Shown in pieces: positions 49,756-60,657 of a DNA stretch of 64,000 nucleotides. The stretch's first letter is position 1. Each line of letters starts with the position of its first letter. The notes below the pieces were generated by a model that did not search any database, was not told the DNA's origin, and saw nothing but the letters and a program-made list of their open reading frames with translations. The translations under genes were made by a program, and so were the position numbers. Source of the DNA: Rhynchopus euleeides (Eukaryota; Euglenozoa; Diplonemea; Diplonemida; Diplonemidae); assembly GCA_963210315.1 (NCBI GenBank), contig OY723286.1:310001-374000 (forward strand), read 5' to 3'.

Positions 49756-51961
49756 CGTTGGTGTGTCTTGGGTTGTGGGTGTGGTGTGGGAAACTGTGTG
49801 TGGATGGGTGTTCATTGTTTGATGACGCCAGGTGCAGGCCGGGCGTTATAGTGCGTCCCGGAAGCGGGGACGGCACACCCTCACAGTCTACCTCCTGTGA
49901 CAGACACCACGCAGCCAGGCAGTCAGAGGTCTCGCTTTCTGTTTTTCAGATGCACGACTCACACGCACACGGCGTCACGCTGCTTGGTGTTGTCATCATA
50001 TGCCTGCTGTGCCACGACACCTCGCTCACTGCTGTGGCCATGCCTTGGCAATGGCATCCCTGACTGCACACGGTGTAGGGCAGTCAGGTCTCGCTTCTGT
50101 TCTATTGTTGCACGACTCACACGCACATGGCGTCACGCTGCTGGTGGTATAACGTCATCATGTGCCTTGCAGTGTTGTGTGCCCAACTGCTGAACTGCCG
50201 ATAACACAGAGTGATACAGTCAGGTTCCTTCTGTCTTTAAGTTAAAGTGGAAGTCACAAGCCGTGTTGGCTTCAGGGAATGGACCAATGTTGCTTTAACT
50301 GGTGTCATCATGTGCTGTGCATCCCAGCATCCTCCCTGCGTAGGTGTGCGTGCCGGCCAACGGTTCCTCTGGCACCCGAGTCCGGCAGGGTTGCCTGTCA
50401 CGTGAGCTGGAGAGGGAGGCGGGGGAGCGGCAGGAGAAGGGGCACAGGGAGGCGGCCCTGCCGGACAAGAGGGAGCCTCAAACAATGTGTCTCAGGGGTG
50501 TCCCCATCCACATGGCGCAATGTCTCCGAGTGACGGGCGCAAGAGGGGTGTACTGTTGTCGGGCATCGCTGGTGGGATGGGTGGGGTGGGCACACATGCC
50601 CAGTGCTACTTTATGCCGCTGTCCTCCATGCTTGCATCAGCCTATTCGCCCCTACACAGACCCCATTCTGCCACGAGTCGAGGTAAGTGGCCAGGAGGGT
50701 ATGTACCCCAACACAGTACGAATAGGACTGAAGGAACACACGCGTCCAGGGGAAAACTAACGAATGAAACTGTGCGTGGGTTCTGAGGAGAGAGAGAGGT
50801 GCGGCTGTCAGGCCAACAACACCACCGCTTGGCTCCATGGCCACCCTCCTTCCCAGCAACCCAGGCCAACAAAGCAAATAATAAATACAAGCCCTTCGTC
50901 AGGCAGAGGGTTGGGCACGGGTGTCTCCCGTCTACCGGAAGACCGCAACCAAGCCCCGCCAGACTGACAGGCAGGCATACGCACAATATAACAGTCGAAC
51001 TGAGAGTGGCGGGCTGATGCCCCCACAGAAACAACCGGTGGCTACAACATTCTGCAGTGTGTCACGAACATGCCTACTGAAAGGCACACATGCCGTGCAA
51101 ACGGGTGTCCAAGAAGCTGCCCTTCACAGCAAGGCCGATCGAGAATCTTACCAGATGTGCTGTCCGCATTGTTGGTTGTGTGACCATCCAGAAGCGGCTC
51201 TCGGCATCTCTCCGGTACTCAACGTATCAGCAGCTGAAGAGAGCGGCTCAACAACCAGAACGTCCCCGCACACACACTGAGTGTCGTGCGCCACGACGGG
51301 AAATAATAGTTGGGAACAGAGTGGAAAAAGGCAACCCAGATGTTGGGGATGAAAAGAGAATAAGAAAGGGCTGCGCCCTCTCTGCTTTGATAGTGCCGCA
51401 TCATATCTGTTGGCGGGGGGGAGTTGAGGGTTGTGCTGCAGCAGTCCAGGGCCCAAATCCCGGACGCAGTTTGATTGAATTAAGTTTGCACACACAGACA
51501 CACACCTGTGTTGGGATCGAAGAGTCCTTCTTCGGGTGGGACCGTTGTTCTCCGTCTTCGCTTGTGTGATCCACCGAGATACAGGGGTGCTGTGCATGAG
51601 GTGGGCGCTGCACAGGGGGGTGGGCGTGGCGTGAAGAGTACAGAGAGGTTAGAAAGCAAAGCAATCCGTCCCATTGCAAAAGCCGCAAGTTAAACAAAAC
51701 ACACCACGGAGTACACTGCAGGGCATGCACCGTGTTGCACGGGCCCCTGCAGCTCATGCGAGGTGGTTCATTCTGTGATTCAAGTGAACCGGCGTGCAGT
51801 CCAGCGATACATGTGGGGTACAGTGCTGAATATCACATGACACAGTGCCCGGTGAAACAGCATGCAACATGCTTGTTCGAGGTACACATGGGTCTGTGTG
51901 GCACCGAAGCGCACGACCGATGGCTCTGCAATGCCCTGGCATCTATTGCAGGTTGATGTAT

Positions 51962-53707
51962 TTAGCACAGCAGCTGCATGCCGTCAACGTACACCGGTGC
52001 CTTGTTCCCGACGTACATCTCGACACGCACAATGTCGTTGTACCCGCTGGGCAGGCTGGCACCACCAACACGGCTCCCGTCCACGGTGATGCTGAACTGG
52101 CGGGACGACCAGTCGAAGGCAGCCACGATGTTCTGGAAGGTGGCCCGGCGCACGACGCTCGACCCGCCGTTCCACGATCCCCACGACCGCCCCTCGTACG
52201 TGTTGAAGTAGGTGTTGCCGCGAATGGCGTGCAGCATGTTGACGATGGCACCGCTGGACGAGATGAGGCGGAAGCGCACCTGCGCGTTCGAGTCCTCCAC
52301 ACGGGTGTACACGCTGAACCGGGCAGGCTGCATCGACCCGACAGGGATTGTGACGGTGCGGTGCGAGAACCGGATCATCAGAGCGCCCTTGCCCCACCGC
52401 TTGTTGTGCTCCGTGTAGGCCACGTGCTGCCCCAGACCGATCAAGTCCTCCAGCTCGTTGAACCCGAAGGTCTTGCTCTCACGGCAGGCACCGCCACCCG
52501 TCGGGGGCGACGGGCGGGTGGGCGGGGTGGGGGTCCTCCAAGTGGGGGGCGACGGCGGGGTCGGCGGCTGGGGGGTGCGCATCGGGGGGGACGGGGGCGA
52601 GGGGCCGCCGCCACCGCCACCGCCACCGCCCGCCACACGCACCCGCACCGAGCACGTCGCTGCCGACCCGTCCGACCCTGTGAAGGTTGCGCTCAGGGTG
52701 AAGGTCTGCCCCGCCATGGCACGCGTCGGGGTGAAGTGCATCTCAGCATACCCCGTGTAGCGGAGTGTCGTCCCGTCGCGTGTCACAAACCGCACCCCCG
52801 AGCTGGCAGTCGTCTGCCCGTACGACACACGCATCGAGCGCGCAGGGTCGTACACCGCGTTGAAGTCGACCTCAAAGCGGCGCGACGGCTGCAGGACGTG
52901 CGTAATCTGCGTGTCCACCGACGGAAGGCACTTCGGCTGGCGGAAGGTGGTGGAACAGTCGTTGTACATGAACTGGATGGTGGCCACGTCCACCGGGCTC
53001 AGCCCCTTGCGCTGCCCGATGGGTGCCGGTGCCGTGATGACCGGGCGGCGGCCGATGGCGAACCCGTACGCCCCGTAGTGCATGATGGACCCGTAGTCGT
53101 ACTTCCCCATGTCACGCCCGGTCCGGCTGTTCTTGTTGAAGTTGAACTCCATCCCGCGGTGCACCTGCGACAGGTCGACGCGCACGAAGCTGTCGCGGTC
53201 CTTGCGCGACTGTTCGTGGCTAAGTCCGAGGCTGTGGCCTATCTCATGAATTGTTGCCCCGACACCGCACCCACGCGCAATCGACACCGAGTTGACCCCG
53301 TTCCCGCGACGCCCGATCGGGGAGCTGCACCCGCCCCCCTGGGTGAAGCGGATGTACGGGCGTGGGCACGACCCCTCCGACCTGCACTTGTTGAACCGGA
53401 TGCACGTCTTCGACTCCCAGTCCCGCACCGCCGCAGACACCCGGTTGTCGTTGCTGCTGATCGGGGACGCGATGTAGTAGTTCACAGGCCGCCCCACAGG
53501 GAACAGCTGTGTCATCCTGGTCAGCGGGGTCGCCCCGAGACTCTTCCCGTCGCGACCCCGCTCCACCTGCACATCCCCTTCCACAATGTCGTAGTCGTAG
53601 TCCCAGTCGGGCCGCGCCTTGTCACCCTGCCCGCCCTCAGCCCCCACAAGGGCAGCCGCTGCTCCAGCAGCCAGCACAGCACGCCACAGGGGTGCCCGCA
53701 TCACCAT
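51962..53707 (-). CDS. Astacin-family metalloprotease, copy 5
   Basis: 581 residues, identical in protein to copy 4. Confidence 0.92.
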   Translation of the reverse strand: MVMRAPLWRAVLAAGAAAALVGAEGGQGDKARPDWDYDYDIVEGDVQVERGRDGKSLGATPLTRMTQLFPVGRPVNYYIASPISSNDNRVSAAVRDWESKTCIRFNKCRSEGSCPRPYIRFTQGGGCSSPIGRRGNGVNSVSIARGCGVGATIHEIGHSLGLSHEQSRKDRDSFVRVDLSQVHRGMEFNFNKNSRTGRDMGKYDYGSIMHYGAYGFAIGRRPVITAPAPIGQRKGLSPVDVATIQFMYNDCSTTFRQPKCLPSVDTQITHVLQPSRRFEVDFNAVYDPARSMRVSYGQTTASSGVRFVTRDGTTLRYTGYAEMHFTPTRAMAGQTFTLSATFTGSDGSAATCSVRVRVAGGGGGGGGGPSPPSPPMRTPQPPTPPSPPTWRTPTPPTRPSPPTGGGACRESKTFGFNELEDLIGLGQHVAYTEHNKRWGKGALMIRFSHRTVTIPVGSMQPARFSVYTRVEDSNAQVRFRLISSSGAIVNMLHAIRGNTYFNTYEGRSWGSWNGGSSVVRRATFQNIVAAFDWSSRQFSITVDGSRVGGASLPSGYNDIVRVEMYVGNKAPVYVDGMQLLC

Positions 53708-54486
53708 GGTGCTGATGTGTTGTGGTGTGAAGAACAGAGAAGAAGAAACTAACCTGTGAGGTTGGTGCCGTGACACATCATTCATCCCCCACCCACATGA
53801 TGTGGGAAGCGCGTTTAGTGGTTCCCGCTGAGGGGGAAGATTGAAACTTGCAAGATTCTGTGTCGCTGACTCTTGCGAGGGAATTGACCATGCAGTTAGC
53901 GTGAGTGTGTGTGCGGGTGTTCCAAGGCACGGGGTATCGATCACATTCATACGCATGATCACAAGGGTGGGGATGCTGTGGGCGGGGTCGAATGAGGTTC
54001 ACTGTCGCTGTCGCCGATGGTTGCAGCAGATCCTGCGGGTCGGACCATGAGTCCGATGCAAAGAATACGCACTCACACCACACAGCGTCCGGCTGGCTGG
54101 CCTGGCCATCCGGAGGGCAAATACGAACAGCAGCAGCAGGCTGGTGCTATTGCAGATGCCGAAGAGAGGAGAAGAGAAGAACACACAGCGTCCGGCTGGC
54201 AGGTGCCTTGATTGGCAAGCGCCTGCAGATGCCGAAAAGAAAGAAAGAAGAGAAGAAGGACAAGGAAGGGGAACAAACCCTGCACGTGCGTCATGAACAG
54301 GGGCAGGTGGTTCATGACAGCGTGCACCCGAGCTAGAGACACCCACACGCTGTGGTGGGTGTTGGACAAAACATCACAAGAAAGTTAGTTGGGCACACCA
54401 CGTCGAGCCGTGGCGTGTTTCTGTGGAACAGGCTGGCAGGATACACAGGCAGCCTGCCCACGAGAGGCACAGACTAACAGACAGCA

Positions 54487-55206
54487 TCACTTGCTGAGCA
54501 CCGACACAACGTCCTTGGCGGTGGCAGTCGCAGACCCGGGGTTCTGCCCCGTCACCAGACGCTCGTCCACGATGGACAGCTCTCCCCAGTCCTTGACGGC
54601 GACAAACTTCGCCCCGCGCTCCTTCAGTGTCGTCTCCAGCATGAAGGGCATCACCTCCGACTTCTCCACAGCGTCCTCCTCGGTGTTGGTGAACCCGCTC
54701 ACACGCTTCCCGGCAACCAGGTACTCCCCGGACGACAGCTTCACGTTGACGAGCGCAGCAGGGCCGTGGCACACGGCGGCCACAACACCTCCCTTCTCGT
54801 AGATCGCAGTTGCCGCCTTGTTCTGCGCCTCACAGTCGGGGAAGTCCCACATCACCCCGTGCCCGCCCGCGTAGAAAATGGCGTCGTACTGTGCGGCAGG
54901 CTTCGCCATCTCTGCGAGCGACACGGTGGCCAGGGACTTCCCCTCCTTCATGTGCTGCTCCTTGAACTTCTGCGACTCCGCGTCCCCTGCGAAGGCCTCG
55001 AGGCTCGACACGTCGCACCCCGCATCCCCACCCTTCGGGCTGACAAACACCACGTCGTACCCAGCAGCCTTGAACACGGCGTAGGGGTGCGCCACCTCCG
55101 GCAGGTACCACCCGGTCGCCGTCGGCACCACTCCCTCCTTCTTCTGCGCCGCCGTGGCCGGCATCTCCGTGTGCTGCGACACCACAAGCAGGACAGACTT
55201 CCCCAT
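54487..55206 (-). CDS. DJ-1/PfpI-family protein, copy 7 (array type)
   Basis: Same product as copy 4. Confidence 0.92.
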   Translation of the reverse strand: MGKSVLLVVSQHTEMPATAAQKKEGVVPTATGWYLPEVAHPYAVFKAAGYDVVFVSPKGGDAGCDVSSLEAFAGDAESQKFKEQHMKEGKSLATVSLAEMAKPAAQYDAIFYAGGHGVMWDFPDCEAQNKAATAIYEKGGVVAAVCHGPAALVNVKLSSGEYLVAGKRVSGFTNTEEDAVEKSEVMPFMLETTLKERGAKFVAVKDWGELSIVDERLVTGQNPGSATATAKDVVSVLSK

Positions 55207-57412
55207 CGTTGGTGTGTCTTGGGTTGTGGGTGTGGTGTGGGAAACTGTGTGTGGATGGGTGTTCATTGTTTGATGACGCCAGGTGCAGGCCGGGCGTTAT
55301 AGTGCGTCCCGGAAGCGGGGACGGCACACCCTCACAGTCTACCTCCTGTGACAGACACCACGCAGCCAGGCAGTCAGAGGTCTCGCTTTCTGTTTTTCAG
55401 ATGCACGACTCACACGCACACGGCGTCACGCTGCTTGGTGTTGTCATCATATGCCTGCTGTGCCACGACACCTCGCTCACTGCTGTGGCCATGCCTTGGC
55501 AATGGCATCCCTGACTGCACACGGTGTAGGGCAGTCAGGTCTCGCTTCTGTTCTATTGTTGCACGACTCACACGCACATGGCGTCACGCTGCTGGTGGTA
55601 TAACGTCATCATGTGCCTTGCAGTGTTGTGTGCCCAACTGCTGAACTGCCGATAACACAGAGTGATACAGTCAGGTTCCTTCTGTCTTTAAGTTAAAGTG
55701 GAAGTCACAAGCCGTGTTGGCTTCAGGGAATGGACCAATGTTGCTTTAACTGGTGTCATCATGTGCTGTGCATCCCAGCATCCTCCCTGCGTAGGTGTGC
55801 GTGCCGGCCAACGGTTCCTCTGGCACCCGAGTCCGGCAGGGTTGCCTGTCACGTGAGCTGGAGAGGGAGGCGGGGGAGCGGCAGGAGAAGGGGCACAGGG
55901 AGGCGGCCCTGCCGGACAAGAGGGAGCCTCAAACAATGTGTCTCAGGGGTGTCCCCATCCACATGGCGCAATGTCTCCGAGTGACGGGCGCAAGAGGGGT
56001 GTACTGTTGTCGGGCATCGCTGGTGGGATGGGTGGGGTGGGCACACATGCCCAGTGCTACTTTATGCCGCTGTCCTCCATGCTTGCATCAGCCTATTCGC
56101 CCCTACACAGACCCCATTCTGCCACGAGTCGAGGTAAGTGGCCAGGAGGGTATGTACCCCAACACAGTACGAATAGGACTGAAGGAACACACGCGTCCAG
56201 GGGAAAACTAACGAATGAAACTGTGCGTGGGTTCTGAGGAGAGAGAGAGGTGCGGCTGTCAGGCCAACAACACCACCGCTTGGCTCCATGGCCACCCTCC
56301 TTCCCAGCAACCCAGGCCAACAAAGCAAATAATAAATACAAGCCCTTCGTCAGGCAGAGGGTTGGGCACGGGTGTCTCCCGTCTACCGGAAGACCGCAAC
56401 CAAGCCCCGCCAGACTGACAGGCAGGCATACGCACAATATAACAGTCGAACTGAGAGTGGCGGGCTGATGCCCCCACAGAAACAACCGGTGGCTACAACA
56501 TTCTGCAGTGTGTCACGAACATGCCTACTGAAAGGCACACATGCCGTGCAAACGGGTGTCCAAGAAGCTGCCCTTCACAGCAAGGCCGATCGAGAATCTT
56601 ACCAGATGTGCTGTCCGCATTGTTGGTTGTGTGACCATCCAGAAGCGGCTCTCGGCATCTCTCCGGTACTCAACGTATCAGCAGCTGAAGAGAGCGGCTC
56701 AACAACCAGAACGTCCCCGCACACACACTGAGTGTCGTGCGCCACGACGGGAAATAATAGTTGGGAACAGAGTGGAAAAAGGCAACCCAGATGTTGGGGA
56801 TGAAAAGAGAATAAGAAAGGGCTGCGCCCTCTCTGCTTTGATAGTGCCGCATCATATCTGTTGGCGGGGGGGAGTTGAGGGTTGTGCTGCAGCAGTCCAG
56901 GGCCCAAATCCCGGACGCAGTTTGATTGAATTAAGTTTGCACACACAGACACACACCTGTGTTGGGATCGAAGAGTCCTTCTTCGGGTGGGACCGTTGTT
57001 CTCCGTCTTCGCTTGTGTGATCCACCGAGATACAGGGGTGCTGTGCATGAGGTGGGCGCTGCACAGGGGGGTGGGCGTGGCGTGAAGAGTACAGAGAGGT
57101 TAGAAAGCAAAGCAATCCGTCCCATTGCAAAAGCCGCAAGTTAAACAAAACACACCACGGAGTACACTGCAGGGCATGCACCGTGTTGCACGGGCCCCTG
57201 CAGCTCATGCGAGGTGGTTCATTCTGTGATTCAAGTGAACCGGCGTGCAGTCCAGCGATACATGTGGGGTACAGTGCTGAATATCACATGACACAGTGCC
57301 CGGTGAAACAGCATGCAACATGCTTGTTCGAGGTACACATGGGTCTGTGTGGCACCGAAGCGCACGACCGATGGCTCTGCAATGCCCTGGCATCTATTGC
57401 AGGTTGATGTAT

Positions 57413-59158
57413 TTAGCACAGCAGCTGCATGCCGTCAACGTACACCGGTGCCTTGTTCCCGACGTACATCTCGACACGCACAATGTCGTTGTACCCGCTG
57501 GGCAGGCTGGCACCACCAACACGGCTCCCGTCCACGGTGATGCTGAACTGGCGGGACGACCAGTCGAAGGCAGCCACGATGTTCTGGAAGGTGGCCCGGC
57601 GCACGACGCTCGACCCGCCGTTCCACGATCCCCACGACCGCCCCTCGTACGTGTTGAAGTAGGTGTTGCCGCGAATGGCGTGCAGCATGTTGACGATGGC
57701 ACCGCTGGACGAGATGAGGCGGAAGCGCACCTGCGCGTTCGAGTCCTCCACACGGGTGTACACGCTGAACCGGGCAGGCTGCATCGACCCGACAGGGATT
57801 GTGACGGTGCGGTGCGAGAACCGGATCATCAGAGCGCCCTTGCCCCACCGCTTGTTGTGCTCCGTGTAGGCCACGTGCTGCCCCAGACCGATCAAGTCCT
57901 CCAGCTCGTTGAACCCGAAGGTCTTGCTCTCACGGCAGGCACCGCCACCCGTCGGGGGCGACGGGCGGGTGGGCGGGGTGGGGGTCCTCCAAGTGGGGGG
58001 CGACGGCGGGGTCGGCGGCTGGGGGGTGCGCATCGGGGGGGACGGGGGCGAGGGGCCGCCGCCACCGCCACCGCCACCGCCCGCCACACGCACCCGCACC
58101 GAGCACGTCGCTGCCGACCCGTCCGACCCTGTGAAGGTTGCGCTCAGGGTGAAGGTCTGCCCCGCCATGGCACGCGTCGGGGTGAAGTGCATCTCAGCAT
58201 ACCCCGTGTAGCGGAGTGTCGTCCCGTCGCGTGTCACAAACCGCACCCCCGAGCTGGCAGTCGTCTGCCCGTACGACACACGCATCGAGCGCGCAGGGTC
58301 GTACACCGCGTTGAAGTCGACCTCAAAGCGGCGCGACGGCTGCAGGACGTGCGTAATCTGCGTGTCCACCGACGGAAGGCACTTCGGCTGGCGGAAGGTG
58401 GTGGAACAGTCGTTGTACATGAACTGGATGGTGGCCACGTCCACCGGGCTCAGCCCCTTGCGCTGCCCGATGGGTGCCGGTGCCGTGATGACCGGGCGGC
58501 GGCCGATGGCGAACCCGTACGCCCCGTAGTGCATGATGGACCCGTAGTCGTACTTCCCCATGTCACGCCCGGTCCGGCTGTTCTTGTTGAAGTTGAACTC
58601 CATCCCGCGGTGCACCTGCGACAGGTCGACGCGCACGAAGCTGTCGCGGTCCTTGCGCGACTGTTCGTGGCTAAGTCCGAGGCTGTGGCCTATCTCATGA
58701 ATTGTTGCCCCGACACCGCACCCACGCGCAATCGACACCGAGTTGACCCCGTTCCCGCGACGCCCGATCGGGGAGCTGCACCCGCCCCCCTGGGTGAAGC
58801 GGATGTACGGGCGTGGGCACGACCCCTCCGACCTGCACTTGTTGAACCGGATGCACGTCTTCGACTCCCAGTCCCGCACCGCCGCAGACACCCGGTTGTC
58901 GTTGCTGCTGATCGGGGACGCGATGTAGTAGTTCACAGGCCGCCCCACAGGGAACAGCTGTGTCATCCTGGTCAGCGGGGTCGCCCCGAGACTCTTCCCG
59001 TCGCGACCCCGCTCCACCTGCACATCCCCTTCCACAATGTCGTAGTCGTAGTCCCAGTCGGGCCGCGCCTTGTCACCCTGCCCGCCCTCAGCCCCCACAA
59101 GGGCAGCCGCTGCTCCAGCAGCCAGCACAGCACGCCACAGGGGTGCCCGCATCACCAT
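57413..59158 (-). CDS. Astacin-family metalloprotease, copy 6
   Basis: 581 residues, identical in protein to copy 4. Confidence 0.92.
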   Translation of the reverse strand: MVMRAPLWRAVLAAGAAAALVGAEGGQGDKARPDWDYDYDIVEGDVQVERGRDGKSLGATPLTRMTQLFPVGRPVNYYIASPISSNDNRVSAAVRDWESKTCIRFNKCRSEGSCPRPYIRFTQGGGCSSPIGRRGNGVNSVSIARGCGVGATIHEIGHSLGLSHEQSRKDRDSFVRVDLSQVHRGMEFNFNKNSRTGRDMGKYDYGSIMHYGAYGFAIGRRPVITAPAPIGQRKGLSPVDVATIQFMYNDCSTTFRQPKCLPSVDTQITHVLQPSRRFEVDFNAVYDPARSMRVSYGQTTASSGVRFVTRDGTTLRYTGYAEMHFTPTRAMAGQTFTLSATFTGSDGSAATCSVRVRVAGGGGGGGGGPSPPSPPMRTPQPPTPPSPPTWRTPTPPTRPSPPTGGGACRESKTFGFNELEDLIGLGQHVAYTEHNKRWGKGALMIRFSHRTVTIPVGSMQPARFSVYTRVEDSNAQVRFRLISSSGAIVNMLHAIRGNTYFNTYEGRSWGSWNGGSSVVRRATFQNIVAAFDWSSRQFSITVDGSRVGGASLPSGYNDIVRVEMYVGNKAPVYVDGMQLLC

Positions 59159-59937
59159 GGTGCTGATGTGTTGTGGTGTGAAGAACAGAGAAGAAGAAAC
59201 TAACCTGTGAGGTTGGTGCCGTGACACATCATTCATCCCCCACCCACATGATGTGGGAAGCGCGTTTAGTGGTTCCCGCTGAGGGGGAAGATTGAAACTT
59301 GCAAGATTCTGTGTCGCTGACTCTTGCGAGGGAATTGACCATGCAGTTAGCGTGAGTGTGTGTGCGGGTGTTCCAAGGCACGGGGTATCGATCACATTCA
59401 TACGCATGATCACAAGGGTGGGGATGCTGTGGGCGGGGTCGAATGAGGTTCACTGTCGCTGTCGCCGATGGTTGCAGCAGATCCTGCGGGTCGGACCATG
59501 AGTCCGATGCAAAGAATACGCACTCACACCACACAGCGTCCGGCTGGCTGGCCTGGCCATCCGGAGGGCAAATACGAACAGCAGCAGCAGGCTGGTGCTA
59601 TTGCAGATGCCGAAGAGAGGAGAAGAGAAGAACACACAGCGTCCGGCTGGCAGGTGCCTTGATTGGCAAGCGCCTGCAGATGCCGAAAAGAAAGAAAGAA
59701 GAGAAGAAGGACAAGGAAGGGGAACAAACCCTGCACGTGCGTCATGAACAGGGGCAGGTGGTTCATGACAGCGTGCACCCGAGCTAGAGACACCCACACG
59801 CTGTGGTGGGTGTTGGACAAAACATCACAAGAAAGTTAGTTGGGCACACCACGTCGAGCCGTGGCGTGTTTCTGTGGAACAGGCTGGCAGGATACACAGG
59901 CAGCCTGCCCACGAGAGGCACAGACTAACAGACAGCA

Positions 59938-60657
59938 TCACTTGCTGAGCACCGACACAACGTCCTTGGCGGTGGCAGTCGCAGACCCGGGGTTCTGCCC
60001 CGTCACCAGACGCTCGTCCACGATGGACAGCTCTCCCCAGTCCTTGACGGCGACAAACTTCGCCCCGCGCTCCTTCAGTGTCGTCTCCAGCATGAAGGGC
60101 ATCACCTCCGACTTCTCCACAGCGTCCTCCTCGGTGTTGGTGAACCCGCTCACACGCTTCCCGGCAACCAGGTACTCCCCGGACGACAGCTTCACGTTGA
60201 CGAGCGCAGCAGGGCCGTGGCACACGGCGGCCACAACACCTCCCTTCTCGTAGATCGCAGTTGCCGCCTTGTTCTGCGCCTCACAGTCGGGGAAGTCCCA
60301 CATCACCCCGTGCCCGCCCGCGTAGAAAATGGCGTCGTACTGTGCGGCAGGCTTCGCCATCTCTGCGAGCGACACGGTGGCCAGGGACTTCCCCTCCTTC
60401 ATGTGCTGCTCCTTGAACTTCTGCGACTCCGCGTCCCCTGCGAAGGCCTCGAGGCTCGACACGTCGCACCCCGCATCCCCACCCTTCGGGCTGACAAACA
60501 CCACGTCGTACCCAGCAGCCTTGAACACGGCGTAGGGGTGCGCCACCTCCGGCAGGTACCACCCGGTCGCCGTCGGCACCACTCCCTCCTTCTTCTGCGC
60601 CGCCGTGGCCGGCATCTCCGTGTGCTGCGACACCACAAGCAGGACAGACTTCCCCAT
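59938..60657 (-). CDS. DJ-1/PfpI-family protein, copy 8 (array type)
   Basis: Same product as copy 4. Confidence 0.92.
   Translation of the reverse strand: MGKSVLLVVSQHTEMPATAAQKKEGVVPTATGWYLPEVAHPYAVFKAAGYDVVFVSPKGGDAGCDVSSLEAFAGDAESQKFKEQHMKEGKSLATVSLAEMAKPAAQYDAIFYAGGHGVMWDFPDCEAQNKAATAIYEKGGVVAAVCHGPAALVNVKLSSGEYLVAGKRVSGFTNTEEDAVEKSEVMPFMLETTLKERGAKFVAVKDWGELSIVDERLVTGQNPGSATATAKDVVSVLSK

Larger units (their letters stand above)
49756..55206. repeat. Tandem array unit 4 (5451 bp)
   Basis: Gene-free spacers 49756-51961 and 53708-54486, astacin copy 5 and DJ-1 copy 7. Confidence 0.95.
55207..60657. repeat. Tandem array unit 5 (5451 bp)
   Basis: Gene-free spacers 55207-57412 and 59159-59937, astacin copy 6 and DJ-1 copy 8. 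Confidence 0.95.
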